From GWA1-54-12 sp964489845 (GTDB lineage Bacteria; Patescibacteriota; Minisyncoccia; UBA6257; GWB1-50-10): DNA of 64,000 bases. Shown here piece by piece: positions 1 to 8,253 of the stretch. Numbering within the stretch: position 1 is the first letter of the stretch; each line of letters opens with the position of its first letter. The DNA lies in contig CAZAZV010000002.1 in NCBI GenBank assembly GCA_964489845.1, positions 1 to 64,000 on the forward strand, in the 5' to 3' direction. The position numbers and the translations under genes were made by a program. The notes under the pieces were generated by a model that saw nothing but the letters and a program-made list of their open reading frames with translations, did not search any database and was not told where the DNA came from.

Positions 1-830
1 CTCCTTACCCCAACTCATCCGAAGGTTTTGTAAGGCCAACCGGTTCGGGCTTCCCCCCGTACTTCTACGGGGTTCACCCTGGTCAGGGCAAGCTCATCTG
101 GTTTCGGGTCTTATCCGTACGACGTGCCTTGCGGCGCGCGCTATTCACACTCGGTTTCCCTCTGGCTCCATCCCGTAGGACTTAACCTGCCGTACAGATA
201 AACTCGTTGGCTCATTCTTCAATAGGCACGGCGTCACCCTTGCGGGCCCCGCCTCCTTGTAAGTAAACGGTTTCAGGTACTATTTCATCGCCCTCGCCGG
301 GCTGCTTTTCACCTTTCCCTCACGGTACTAGTTCGCTATCGATTATCATGCATATTTAGCCTTACCCGATAGTCCGGGCTGGTTCTCTCGAGGTCGCCTG
401 GCCTCGAGGTACTCAGGAACAAAAACATTTGTCTTAATCGGATTTCGGTTACGGGACTATCACCCGCTCTGGTTATGCTTTCCAGCACATTCACCTATCC
501 TTTCAAACAAACTTGCGTTTCTGCCCTACAACACCGACACATGTAAACATCTGTCGGTTTTGGCTGTTCCCCGTTCGCTCGCCACTACTTGGGGAATCAC
601 ATTCGTTTTCTTTTCCTCCAGCTACTGAGATGGTTCACTTCGCTGGGTATGCGCGCCCGCGTCTTACGCGCGAGCGCATCTTGAGAGTATCAAGATAGGT
701 TGCCCCATTCAGGAATCCCCGGATTGTAGGTTGCTACACACCTCCCCGAGGCTTATCGCAGTTACGCCGCGCCTTTCATCGCTGCATGATATCAAGGCAT
801 CCACCGTTCACCCTTACGTTCTATTTGCTA
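1..830 (-). rRNA. rrl: 23S rRNA, 5' portion (window edge cuts the rest)
   Basis: Read on the minus strand, positions about 830 down to 1 match the 5' third of bacterial 23S rRNA. Landmarks are the ACGGTGGATGCC block just inside the 5' end (about 797-808), GGCGTAACTGCGATAAGCC, the CAGTAGCTGGAGGAAAAG block near 620, and AGTACCGTGAGGGAAAGGTG near 320. This covers domain I and part of domain II; the remaining two thirds lie beyond position 1. No 16S, 5S or tRNA gene was found upstream within the window, so the 23S gene seems to be transcribed on its own here. The exact 5' end is uncertain by roughly 10 nt. Confidence 0.95.
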
Positions 831-943
831 TAGAGAGCTTCTACCTCGAAAAAATGATTTTTCAAGTTCAAAGAACGTTCTCATATTCGGTTCTCAAAGT
901 TCGCTCGGTGCAATTCTCCACGACAGACCTCACACGATGCGGA

Positions 944-1045
944 ATAAAAAACCGCCGGTACGGCGGGGGTCATGGACAGCACTGCTAACGTGCCGGGTAT
1001 CACGGCTTCCCGCCATGCGAGATATATTCGTGGAACTGCATGTAT
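944..1045 (-). ncRNA. candidate leader RNA / attenuator upstream of 23S rRNA
   Basis: A strong promoter at 1052-1081 would start a transcript near 1045. It meets a GC-rich palindrome (952-966) followed by six U residues (946-951), which is a typical intrinsic terminator, before it reaches the 23S gene. The 80 nt in between contain short complementary segments, so a folded RNA is possible. It could be an independent small RNA or an attenuated 23S leader with antitermination. It does not match 5S rRNA, SRP RNA or a tRNA by eye. The transcript is inferred from signals only. Confidence 0.35.
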
Positions 1046-1051
1046 GGGAAC

Positions 1052-1081
1052 ATTATAGAGTACCCCCGAGCGGCGTGTCAA
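1052..1081 (-). promoter_or_regulatory. strong promoter directed toward 23S rRNA
   Basis: On the minus strand: TTGACA (1081-1076), an 18-nt spacer, then TATAAT (1057-1052). Both hexamers match the sigma70 consensus perfectly. It lies about 220 nt before the 23S 5' end and is the best candidate for the rRNA promoter. Confidence 0.7.
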
Positions 1082-1088
1082 ATGAAGA

Positions 1089-1113
1089 GCCCCTCGACAC
1101 GGTGTCGAGGGGC
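1089..1113 (-). terminator. 25-nt palindrome, probable end of the ribosomal/secY/adk/map operon
   Basis: Near-perfect inverted repeat with a 12-bp GC-rich stem (GCCCCTCGACAC) downstream of map. The tail is only moderately U-rich (UCUUCAUUUG), so it is a weaker terminator than others in the window. Its position just before the 23S promoter fits an operon end. Confidence 0.5.
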
Positions 1114-1517
1114 AATGCCGGAAAGAAAGGAGGAGCATGGCGAAAGTTCGCGCCACCGAGCGAGGGTCCGCTCCCCTCTGGTGGCCTTGAGAATGAGACG
1201 AGAAACAAGGACTGTTCATGAGTGGAAGCTCTCCTTGTTATTTCGCCCGGTCAAGACCTGCGCGATGTCCGGAGGTTACCGTGCTTCCGATGAAAGAGAC
1301 CGCTGGGAAAGGCATAGCACCTTCATAGGCCTTCTTCTCCTTTGCCCGGCCGAAGTCGAGCCGATATGAGGTTCTACGCGTAACGGTATCACAAATGAAT
1401 CGGCGTGTCGATGGACGTCGTGTGCGTATTCTGTCTCGCGCTCGGGTTCGTTGTTCCCTCCGCCGGTGCACGCGCGCTGCGATATGGTGCGACGCAGGCG
1501 GGGTTCTTTTTTATTAC
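1114..1517. other. intergenic stretch without a supported gene
   Basis: About 400 nt between map and the 23S promoter. Short open frames exist on both strands but have arginine-rich, low-complexity translations without recognisable motifs. No tRNA or rRNA could be recognised. Confidence 0.5.
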
Positions 1518-2282
1518 TTAGTCGATAGCAACGAGCACCTCGGGACCGTGCGACGTAATCGCAACGGTCGTTTCGAAATGCGCGCTCACGTCGCCGTGTT
1601 CCGTCGCGTAGCTTCCGTCCGTGCGCGGAACGGCTCGCTCCGATACGAATGCGAACATCGGCTCGAGCGCGAGCACCATGCCTTCCTGCAGTTTCAATCC
1701 CGTTCCCCGCTCGCCGAAGTTGTACACGTCGGGCGCTTCGTGCAGCTCGAAGCCGACGCCGTGACCGACAAGATTGTGTATAACCTTCACCTGGGAGCGG
1801 AGTGCCGTCTGCTCCACTTCATGTCCGATATCCCCAAGCCGGTGTTTTGTGTCGCACACCCGGAGCGCATTGCCGAGCGCCTCGCGCGTCGCCCGCATGA
1901 GGCGCTTGTTGTCTTCCGACACGGTGTCGACGCCGACCGTCACCGCCGCATCGGTCACGTACCCGCGATAGGTTACTCCCATATCGAGAGACAAGATATC
2001 TCCGTCGCGCAAAACGGTCCCGTTCGGCAAACCGTGCACGACGATGTTATTGAGAGACGCGCAGATGCGCGCCGGATACGCCGGCAGGCTCGGCTCGGGC
2101 CGGTATCCCAGAAACGCGGCATCGGCCCCCTCGGCGCGAAGCAGCTCCCCGGCAAGCGCATCGAGTTCCGAAAGTTTCGTGCCAGCAGCCGCGCGCACTT
2201 TGAGTGCCGAAAGAATGCGCGAAAGGATTACCCCAGAGGCCCGAAGCCCCTCGATGTCCTCGCTCGTTTTGATGCGAATCAT
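1518..2282 (-). CDS. map: methionine aminopeptidase, type I
   Basis: 254 residues. It removes the N-terminal methionine from new proteins and is a cytosolic two-metal enzyme. The family metal ligands are visible in order: LDMGVTYRGYVTDAAVTV (two Asp), a GHGVG His, then HEAP, and two Glu in the ALEPMF and TEHGD segments. Length fits the short bacterial type I form. Its start overlaps the adk stop by 4 nt, and it is the last gene of the spc-type operon, as in many bacteria (secY-adk-map). infA, which often follows map, lies elsewhere (24.2 kb). Confidence 0.96.
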   Translation of the reverse strand: MIRIKTSEDIEGLRASGVILSRILSALKVRAAAGTKLSELDALAGELLRAEGADAAFLGYRPEPSLPAYPARICASLNNIVVHGLPNGTVLRDGDILSLDMGVTYRGYVTDAAVTVGVDTVSEDNKRLMRATREALGNALRVCDTKHRLGDIGHEVEQTALRSQVKVIHNLVGHGVGFELHEAPDVYNFGERGTGLKLQEGMVLALEPMFAFVSERAVPRTDGSYATEHGDVSAHFETTVAITSHGPEVLVAID

Positions 2283-2971
2283 GCAGTGAGATGAAGCGCC
2301 GCTTTCACGCGTTCGTGCACTTCGTAGGGATATCCGGTGCCATCAACTTCCGTGACCGAAACGCCGAACGTCCGTATTTTTTCCACGAGCGGAAGAATCC
2401 CTTCCGCGTACACCTTGAGGCGCGCCCGAATCGTCTCCGGATTGTCGTCTTCCCGTTTCTTCCCCTCCCCGCCGCAGAAGTTGCACCGCGCTCCCTCGGA
2501 TGCGTTCATCATCGGCAAGCCGCACACCGAGCAAATAAAGCGCGTGGAATTGCGCCGCAACGATTCCTCGGATGGGACGCGAAGCAGCACCATATGGATG
2601 TGTTCTTTCCCGTAGTATTCCGCGAGCGCCGGGAGCAGTCCCTGGTGCTCCGCATCGCCGAACGCTTCGAACCCGGCGCGCGGCGAACCGCTCAAAATAA
2701 TGTCGAGTCCCGCCTGCGCGATGCGGAATACTTTGTCGCGCTCGATCGCGAGCACCCACTTCGGGTCGACGAGTTTGCCCGCCGCGTATTCCTCGCGCTT
2801 CTCCTTGATGTCAGGCGTGAGCGCGATGTCGGGAGAGAAAAGAAGGTGTTCCAGATACCGTCCGGTATCGAAGTGAATGAAGTGAAATGCCCGCGCCAGG
2901 AGCTCCGCTTGCGTTCCCTTCCCTGCCCCGGGAGGACCGTAGAGGATGATGGCTTGACTAGATTCCTTCAT
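2279..2971 (-). CDS. adk: adenylate kinase with zinc-binding LID
   Basis: 230 residues; converts ATP plus AMP to two ADP. The P-loop GPPGAGKGT is near the N terminus and the AMP-binding FDTGRYLE segment follows. The LID carries two CxxC pairs (ICSVC and CNFC), the zinc-type LID. The segment SGSPRAGFEAF replaces the usual GFPR-x-Q loop, so nucleotide-binding details are somewhat divergent. It overlaps the secY 3' end by 14 nt and the map start by 4 nt, which implies translational coupling. Confidence 0.95.
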   Translation of the reverse strand: MKESSQAIILYGPPGAGKGTQAELLARAFHFIHFDTGRYLEHLLFSPDIALTPDIKEKREEYAAGKLVDPKWVLAIERDKVFRIAQAGLDIILSGSPRAGFEAFGDAEHQGLLPALAEYYGKEHIHMVLLRVPSEESLRRNSTRFICSVCGLPMMNASEGARCNFCGGEGKKREDDNPETIRARLKVYAEGILPLVEKIRTFGVSVTEVDGTGYPYEVHERVKAALHLTA

Positions 2972-4223
2972 ATTCCCGTACCGAGAGCTGCGACTGCAGC
3001 TGCTTCATCACGTCTAGGGCGACGGCGACGACGATGAGCAGCGCCGCACCGCCGAGTGCGAAGGTCTGGACGCCGGTCAAGACCTGCGTGACGTTCGGTA
3101 GTATCGCGACGAATCCGAGAAAAATCGCGCCGAAGAGCGTGATGCGGTGCACGACGCGCTGCAGGACACCCGTCGTCTGCTCGCCCGGGCGGATGCCGGG
3201 GAGGAATCCCCCGCTCTGCCGCAAGTTTTTCGAAATCTCTTCCGGGTTGAACGTAATCGCGGTATAGAAGTATGTGAACATTCCCACGAGGATGAAGTAG
3301 ATGCCGCTGTAGAGAACCTGATTGTTGAAAAGGTTCGTCACGAAGTTATTCGCCCGCGCCGCCAAGCTTCCCGAGAATACGCCGAGAACCTGCGCCAAAA
3401 ATTGCGGGAAGAGGAGCAGTGAAATCGCGAAGATGATCGGGATCACGCCCGCTTGGTTGATTTTGAGCGGCAGATACGACGCGACGCCGCCGTAAAGCTT
3501 GTTGCCCCGCACCTGTTTCGCGTACGACACCGGTATTTTCCGCTCGCCTTCGTTCACGTGCGTCACCGATGCGATGATGGCGATGGAGAGCACGATGTAG
3601 CCGATATACGTAGGGAGCATGCTCGGCGTGTACGAAGCGACGCTCGAAGTAACGGCTTCCGGCAGCCGCGCGACGATACCGGAGAAAATGATGATGGAAA
3701 TGCCGTTCCCGATTTTATACTCGGAGATGATTTCCCCGATCCACACGAGGAGCATCGTACCCGCCGTGATGATGGTGATATTCGCGAAAACCTGGAGGAA
3801 CGAGAGCCGGGCGATGACTCCCTCAGACATAAGCAGATTCAGAAATCCATACCCCTGCATGAGCGCGAGGGGAACGGTGAGGTAGCGCGAGATGCGGTTG
3901 AACTTCGCCCGCCCTTCGGCGCCCTCTTCGTAGTACGCTTCCTTCAGCTTCGGGAAAATCATCATGAGAAGCTGCATGACGATAACCGCCGTGATGTACG
4001 GCCCGACGCCGAGCATCACGAGCGAGAGGCGGGACAACCCGCCGCCCGAGAATATGTTCAAAAATCCGAAGAGTTTGTTCGATGCGAAAAACTGCGCGAG
4101 CGCCTGTGCGTCGATGCCCGGTATCGGTATCGCCGCGAGCAGGCGGAACACGCCCAAGAGCGCGATGACGGAAAGGACTTTCTTGCGGAGGTCGGGAATC
4201 TTGAAAACTTGTAGAATGTTCAT
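2958..4223 (-). CDS. secY: protein translocase subunit SecY
   Basis: 421 residues with ten predicted membrane spans; the central channel of the Sec translocon. Recognisable motifs include IPIPGID in the plug region and the cytosolic loop segment GERKIPVSYAKQ used for SecA and ribosome binding. It sits between rplO and adk, the classical place. The window also holds secD and secF (57-60 kb). Length is typical of the family. Confidence 0.97.
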   Translation of the reverse strand: MNILQVFKIPDLRKKVLSVIALLGVFRLLAAIPIPGIDAQALAQFFASNKLFGFLNIFSGGGLSRLSLVMLGVGPYITAVIVMQLLMMIFPKLKEAYYEEGAEGRAKFNRISRYLTVPLALMQGYGFLNLLMSEGVIARLSFLQVFANITIITAGTMLLVWIGEIISEYKIGNGISIIIFSGIVARLPEAVTSSVASYTPSMLPTYIGYIVLSIAIIASVTHVNEGERKIPVSYAKQVRGNKLYGGVASYLPLKINQAGVIPIIFAISLLLFPQFLAQVLGVFSGSLAARANNFVTNLFNNQVLYSGIYFILVGMFTYFYTAITFNPEEISKNLRQSGGFLPGIRPGEQTTGVLQRVVHRITLFGAIFLGFVAILPNVTQVLTGVQTFALGGAALLIVVAVALDVMKQLQSQLSVREYEGI

Positions 4224-4228
4224 GGCGC

Positions 4229-4636
4229 TTATGCAACCGCCCCTCCCGCGTGCTCGATGGCCGCTTTTGCCTGTTTCGAGACCGGTATGCGCTGCACGGT
4301 CAGCTTCTTTCCTATCGGTCCGTTTCCCAAAAGCTTCGGTTGCTCCCCTTTCCTGATTATACCGCGACGCGCGAGTTCGTCACGCGTCACGACACTCCCC
4401 GCCTCGAATGCATCGAGAAGCGAGACGTCCACAGCAACCGGCTTCCGGTTCAAAGGACGGAACGTGACGCCGCGAAGCTTCGGAAACGTTTTCACGTATT
4501 CCTCCTTCGCGTTGTACTTGTGCGTTCCCGCGCGCGCCCGCTGTCCTTTCACGCCACGACCCGAATACGTCCCGCGCTTCCCGCCTCTCCCGATGCGCTT
4601 CCTAGAGCGCCGGGGTATGTTTCTGAGTAATTCCAT
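4229..4636 (-). CDS. rplO: 50S ribosomal protein L15 (uL15)
   Basis: 135 residues with the basic, glycine-rich N terminus typical of uL15 (GRGGKRGTYSGRGVKGQ), followed by the conserved globular end. The start lies inside the rpsE 3' end (35-nt overlap). No L30 gene fits between rpsE and rplO; that absence is a known trait of CPR bacteria. Confidence 0.95.
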   Translation of the reverse strand: MELLRNIPRRSRKRIGRGGKRGTYSGRGVKGQRARAGTHKYNAKEEYVKTFPKLRGVTFRPLNRKPVAVDVSLLDAFEAGSVVTRDELARRGIIRKGEQPKLLGNGPIGKKLTVQRIPVSKQAKAAIEHAGGAVA

Positions 4637-5108
4637 AGTGTTGCAACGCGCGAACCACCGCGCGCGCGATGTTAAGTTTGTTCGACGTCGTACCCAAAAG
4701 CTTCGCCGAAACGTCCTTCACGCCGGCGAGTTCCAGAACCGCCCGCGCCGCGCCGCCGGCAACGAGGCCGTGTCCTTCCCGGCTGGGTTTGATTCTCACC
4801 CGCGCCGCGCCGTACTTCATGTCGATATCGTATGGAACCGTCCGGCCGTACTTCGGCTCGAAATGTATCAACTGTTTCTTCGCCGCCGTCCGCGCCTTGT
4901 CGATGGAACCGGCAACGTCCTTGCCGCGCCCGGTGCCGATACCGACCCGGCCCTTGCGGTCGCCGATGACGATGCTCGCGCGGAACACGAACCGCTTGCC
5001 GCCGGCAACGACGCGCGTCACCCTCCGTATTTCGAGGACTACCTCGTCGAACTCGCGCGGTTCCCGCGGCGTTCGTTCTCCACGTTGTTCTCTTGGTCTT
5101 ATCATCAT
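4602..5108 (-). CDS. rpsE: 30S ribosomal protein S5 (uS5)
   Basis: 168 residues. It shows the double-stranded-RNA-binding-like N-terminal domain (FDEVVLEIRRVTRVVAGGKR) and the glycine-rich GIGTGRGKDV segment of uS5. S5 takes part in decoding fidelity and mRNA entry. It lies between rplR and rplO, and its 3' end overlaps rplO by 35 nt. Confidence 0.96.
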   Translation of the reverse strand: MMIRPREQRGERTPREPREFDEVVLEIRRVTRVVAGGKRFVFRASIVIGDRKGRVGIGTGRGKDVAGSIDKARTAAKKQLIHFEPKYGRTVPYDIDMKYGAARVRIKPSREGHGLVAGGAARAVLELAGVKDVSAKLLGTTSNKLNIARAVVRALQHYGITQKHTPAL

Positions 5109-5128
5109 AATAATAAATGCTTTCCCCT

Positions 5129-5470
5129 CTAGAACTTGAGTCCTCCTTCCCGCGCCCCCTCGGCAACCCGCCGCACTCTTCCGTGATACCGGTACGGGCC
5201 CTTGTCGAAAGCGACCGTTTCCACATGCGCTTCCCGCGCCCGCTTCGCGAGCTCCTTGCCCATCTCGAACGCGGCGTCCGTCTTGCGCGTCTTCTTTACC
5301 CCGCGCGTACTCGCGGAAGCGAGCGTGACGCCCTTCGCGTCATCGATAACCTGTCCGTATATATACCGGTTGCTGCGGAAAACCGACAAGCGGGGTCTCT
5401 GACTTCCCTTGATATGTGCGCGCGTCCGGCGCGCCCTTCGTATGGTGCGTGCGCTTTTCATAATCCTCAT
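5129..5470 (-). CDS. rplR: 50S ribosomal protein L18 (uL18)
   Basis: 113 residues. Family features are the basic N terminus, RPRLSVFRSNRYIYGQVIDD in the fold core and the C-terminal YHGRVRRVAEGAREGGL. It binds 5S rRNA together with L5. A second in-frame ATG at 5461 is an alternative start; the upstream one overlaps the rplF stop by 4 nt and is preferred for that reason. Confidence 0.95.
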   Translation of the reverse strand: MRIMKSARTIRRARRTRAHIKGSQRPRLSVFRSNRYIYGQVIDDAKGVTLASASTRGVKKTRKTDAAFEMGKELAKRAREAHVETVAFDKGPYRYHGRVRRVAEGAREGGLKF

Positions 5471-6012
5471 CCAGCGCTGCTGGCTGCTTTCTTACCCGCT
5501 TTGCGGCGGACAACCTCGTCCGAATATCGGAATCCCTTTCCCTTGTATGGTTCGGCTTTCCTGAATTTCCGAATCTCGGCGGCAACTTGTCCTACAAGCT
5601 GGCGGTCGTGCCCTTTCACGCGAAGCGTGTTACCGTCTGTCACGAAAGTTATTCCCGCGGGCGCTTCGTACACGACGGGGTGAGAAAAGCCAAGTGAGAG
5701 CGTGAGCGTGCTGCCCAAGAGCGCGACGCGGTACCCGACACCTTCCAGAATGAGCGTCTTCTCGTACCCTTCGGTCACGCCCCGCACCGCATTCGCGAAC
5801 AAGCTCCGTACCGTCCCCCAATTCCGCCGCGTCTGCGCATCCTGCCGCTCCGCGGAGAAGCTCACCGCGCCATCCTGGAGTGCGTATGAAATGCCGGCGA
5901 GGAGCGGTACGCGAAGTTCCGTCTCGCCGCGAGACACCTTCAAGACGCCGTTCTCCGAAACGACATCCACCCCTGCGGGGATAGTAACCGGTTGTTTCCC
6001 GATTCTGCTCAT
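5467..6012 (-). CDS. rplF: 50S ribosomal protein L6 (uL6)
   Basis: 181 residues beginning MSRIGKQPVTIPAGV, the invariant uL6 start; a longer upstream reading frame is ignored for that reason. The C-terminal half carries the VKGHDRQLVGQVAAEIR block. L6 lies near the factor-binding site of the large subunit. The C terminus is a short basic extension. Confidence 0.96.
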   Translation of the reverse strand: MSRIGKQPVTIPAGVDVVSENGVLKVSRGETELRVPLLAGISYALQDGAVSFSAERQDAQTRRNWGTVRSLFANAVRGVTEGYEKTLILEGVGYRVALLGSTLTLSLGFSHPVVYEAPAGITFVTDGNTLRVKGHDRQLVGQVAAEIRKFRKAEPYKGKGFRYSDEVVRRKAGKKAASSAG

Positions 6013-6016
6013 GGCG

Positions 6017-6388
6017 TTACCATATCTTGAATAAGAGCTTTCCGCCGACGCCTTCTTTCCGCGCCGCTTCTCCGGAGAGCACGCCCTTCGTCGTCGAGAC
6101 GACAAGGAGTCCCGTGCCTCCCTTGACCGGTTTCAAATCCCGCGCGCCCGCGTATCGCGCGACCGATGGCTTCGAGAGCGTCTGGAACCCGTACGGGTGC
6201 GGTCGTGTCGGGAGCGCGAGCTTCAAGAGCTTCTTCGGGCTTCTGCCGAGGACGGCGATTTTGCTCACGAACCCGCGACTCTGAAGCAGCGTCGCCACGG
6301 CGGCGTCGATTTTCGTATACGGCGCCCGCACCGTCCGCCTGCCCGCGGCTTGCGCGTTCTTGATCCTGTTCACCAAATCTATATACAT
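6017..6388 (-). CDS. rpsH: 30S ribosomal protein S8 (uS8)
   Basis: 123 residues; central assembly protein of the 30S body. The N terminus DLVNRIKNAQAAGRRTV and the C-terminal GLLVVSTTKGVLSGEAAR signature are diagnostic. The C terminus is close to the family end (GGKLLFKIW). It lies between rpsN and rplF with a 4-nt gap to rplF. Confidence 0.95.
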   Translation of the reverse strand: MYIDLVNRIKNAQAAGRRTVRAPYTKIDAAVATLLQSRGFVSKIAVLGRSPKKLLKLALPTRPHPYGFQTLSKPSVARYAGARDLKPVKGGTGLLVVSTTKGVLSGEAARKEGVGGKLLFKIW

Positions 6389-6427
6389 ATCATATATGGT
6401 AATCCTTTTACGCGGAGAGAAACCTCG

Positions 6428-6613
6428 TCACCAGCTCGCCTTTTTCACGCCGGGTATCTCGCCGTTGCTCGCGAGTTCGCGGAAACAAATGCGGCACACG
6501 TTGAAATCCCGCATATATCCCCGCACTCTCCCGCAACGGAAACAGCGCCGCACGATGCGGACGCTATACTTCGGTTCCCGCTTCGACTTGATGATTTTTG
6601 ATGTCTTAGCCAT
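6428..6613 (-). CDS. rpsN: 30S ribosomal protein S14, zinc (type Z) form
   Basis: 61 residues, the short zinc-binding form. Cysteines 24, 27, 40 and 43 give the CxxC-x12-CxxC site, followed by the universal FRELAS-x-GEIPGV-KASW end. The start MAKTSK is chosen because it begins the conserved block and lies just after rplE, overlapping it by a few bases. Confidence 0.95.
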   Translation of the reverse strand: MAKTSKIIKSKREPKYSVRIVRRCFRCGRVRGYMRDFNVCRICFRELASNGEIPGVKKASW

Positions 6614-7109
6614 TGTCTTGTTCTTTCTTCTCGAGCGGCACGCCGAACTCGCGGTAAACCCTGAGCATCTCGTCGCGGTTTTGCTTCCGCCCGACGATGG
6701 TGACCTGCAAACCAAAGTCGGTCGCCGCGTCTTCCATATTGATTTCCGGAAAAACGGACTGGTCTTGCAATCCGATATTCAAGTTACCGTGCTCGTCAAC
6801 GGCTGTCAAAGGCAATCCGCGAAAGTCCCGCACGCGGGGAAGGACTGCCCGCATGAGGCGCGTGAAGAAATCCGCCATCCGTTTCCCCCGGAGCGTCACC
6901 TTCAGTCCCACGGTATCACCCTGGCGGGTCCGGAATTCCGAGATGGACTTTTTCGCGACGGTCTGCACCGGTCGCTGTCCGGTGATTGCGGCGAGCGCGA
7001 GGGAAAGGTACGGCACGAGTTTCTTCTCGAAGTCCGCTTGTTTCCGCAATCTGCCGACGCCGGTGGTCACGACGATGCGGTCGACGTACGATGTGATGTT
7101 ACCATTCAT
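6606..7109 (-). CDS. rplE: 50S ribosomal protein L5 (uL5)
   Basis: 167 residues. The TVAKKSISEFRTRQGDTVGLKVTLRG stretch and the central DFRGLP segment are diagnostic. L5 binds 5S rRNA and bridges to the small subunit. The start MNGNITSY overlaps the rplX stop by 11 nt. The protein is slightly shorter at the N terminus than the usual about 180 residues. Confidence 0.95.
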   Translation of the reverse strand: MNGNITSYVDRIVVTTGVGRLRKQADFEKKLVPYLSLALAAITGQRPVQTVAKKSISEFRTRQGDTVGLKVTLRGKRMADFFTRLMRAVLPRVRDFRGLPLTAVDEHGNLNIGLQDQSVFPEINMEDAATDFGLQVTIVGRKQNRDEMLRVYREFGVPLEKKEQDNG

Positions 7110-7413
7110 GGTTGCAGTGCTTGCATACGCGGGTTCCGCCTTTTGCCGTTCGCTTGACGCCGACTCTCGTCGGCTTCCCGCACGAGGGGCACACAACGAG
7201 TACGTTCGAGAGCGCGAAGGGAGCCGATTTCTCGACGACTTCCCCTTTCTCGCCCTGCCGCTTCGGGCGGACGTGTCGCTTGTGCGTGTTGACGCCGTCG
7301 ACGGTCACCGTGCCGCGCGCGACGGCGACGTGCACCACCTTCCCGGTTTTCCCCTTGTCCTTGCCGGCAATGACTTTCACCGTATCTCCCTTTTGTATCT
7401 TCGCAACGCTCAT
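7099..7413 (-). CDS. rplX: 50S ribosomal protein L24 (uL24) with zinc ribbon
   Basis: 104 residues. The KOW motif (IQKGDTVKVIAGKDKGKTGKV) is at the N terminus. The C-terminal part has two cysteine pairs, CPSC and CKHC, consistent with a zinc-bound end. L24 starts large-subunit assembly. The start MSVAKIQKGD is preferred over an upstream in-frame ATG at 7434, which would overlap rplN. Confidence 0.94.
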   Translation of the reverse strand: MSVAKIQKGDTVKVIAGKDKGKTGKVVHVAVARGTVTVDGVNTHKRHVRPKRQGEKGEVVEKSAPFALSNVLVVCPSCGKPTRVGVKRTAKGGTRVCKHCNHEW

Positions 7414-7423
7414 GGCAGTGTGA

Positions 7424-7789
7424 TTAAATAACATCCCCCGAGAGGGAAATGATTTCCGGATATCCCTTGTCTTTCAGCTCGCGCGGTATGGGTCCGAAGA
7501 TGCGCGTGCCGCGCGGCTGTTTCTTCTCTATCAGGACGACCGCGTTCTCGTCGAACGAGACGTACGAGCCGTCGGCCCGCCGGAAGGGCTGCCGCTGGCG
7601 GACAATCACGCCGCGCACGATGTCTTTCTTCTTGATCGTCTTGCGCGGCTCCGCCACCTGCACGGAGCATACAACGACGTCGCCGATGCGCGCATAGTGG
7701 CGCTTGGAGCCGCCGAGAATGCGGAAGCAGCGAACCTTTTTGGCTCCGCTGTTATCCGCGACGTTCAATATGGCTCGTTCCTGTATCAT
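7424..7789 (-). CDS. rplN: 50S ribosomal protein L14 (uL14)
   Basis: 121 residues, the standard length. It begins MIQERAILNVADNSGAKKV and carries the highly conserved GDVVVCSVQ and RGTRIFGPIPREL segments. L14 contacts 16S rRNA through an intersubunit bridge. It starts directly after rpsQ. Confidence 0.97.
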   Translation of the reverse strand: MIQERAILNVADNSGAKKVRCFRILGGSKRHYARIGDVVVCSVQVAEPRKTIKKKDIVRGVIVRQRQPFRRADGSYVSFDENAVVLIEKKQPRGTRIFGPIPRELKDKGYPEIISLSGDVI

Positions 7790-7790
7790 A

Positions 7791-8024
7791 TTATTTCTCT
7801 GCCTTTCCGATGATATTCCATCGCTTGCCTTTCGACAGCGGACGGACCTCCTGGATTACAACTTCGTCCCCGACATGGTACGCGTTTTCCGCGTCGTGCG
7901 CCTTGAGGCGCGTCGTCTGCTTCAGGTATTTCTCGTAGCGGGGGTGTTTCACGAGGTTGACCACCGTGACAACCCTCGTCTTGTCCATCTTATCCGATGT
8001 AATGATGCCTTTCAGGGTACGCAT
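7791..8024 (-). CDS. rpsQ: 30S ribosomal protein S17 (uS17)
   Basis: 77 residues with the OB-fold signature: LKGIITSDKMDKTRVVTV and HPRYEKYLKQTTRLKAHD, then GDEVVIQEVRPLSKGKRW. It is a primary 16S-binding assembly protein located between rpmC and rplN. Confidence 0.95.
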   Translation of the reverse strand: MRTLKGIITSDKMDKTRVVTVVNLVKHPRYEKYLKQTTRLKAHDAENAYHVGDEVVIQEVRPLSKGKRWNIIGKAEK

Positions 8025-8048
8025 AGAACGGGTTTTGGTTATTGGTTG

Positions 8049-8252
8049 TTAGTTTTTGGTTGTGGATTGCTTCAGAAGCGTCAAGAGTTGCGCGATGGTG
8101 CGCCTCGTCGCCTGGACTTCCTTCACATTGCTCACCTTGCCGAGCGATAAATCAAAGCGCAGGCTCTGCAGCTTTTCGCGCGCCTCGGCGAGGTGTTTCG
8201 TGAGCTCCGATTCGGGCAACGCTCGCGTTTTTTCGAATTCTTTCTTTTTCAT
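8049..8252 (-). CDS. rpmC: 50S ribosomal protein L29 (uL29)
   Basis: 67 residues, an all-helical small protein near the exit tunnel. The segment LREKLQSLRFDLSLGKVSN-type core and the following RRTIAQLLTLL helix are family features. It starts 1 nt after the rplP stop. A short spacer of repeated TTGGTTNTTAGTTNTTGG-like sequence separates it from rpsQ. Confidence 0.9.
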   Translation of the reverse strand: MKKKEFEKTRALPESELTKHLAEAREKLQSLRFDLSLGKVSNVKEVQATRRTIAQLLTLLKQSTTKN

Positions 8253-8253
8253 G

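Noticed and set aside
513..988. Open frames on the plus strand (61 and 85 residues)
   Set aside because: They lie wholly or mostly within the 23S rRNA gene or its leader and show no protein family features.
944..1045. 5S rRNA or SRP RNA upstream of 23S
   Set aside because: Conserved 5S and SRP apical-loop sequences are absent.
1395..2294. Long plus-strand frame of 299 residues
   Set aside because: Antisense shadow of map; arginine/histidine-rich translation typical of the reverse strand of GC-rich genes.
4602..4636. An L30 gene between rpsE and rplO
   Set aside because: The two genes overlap, so there is no space for it.
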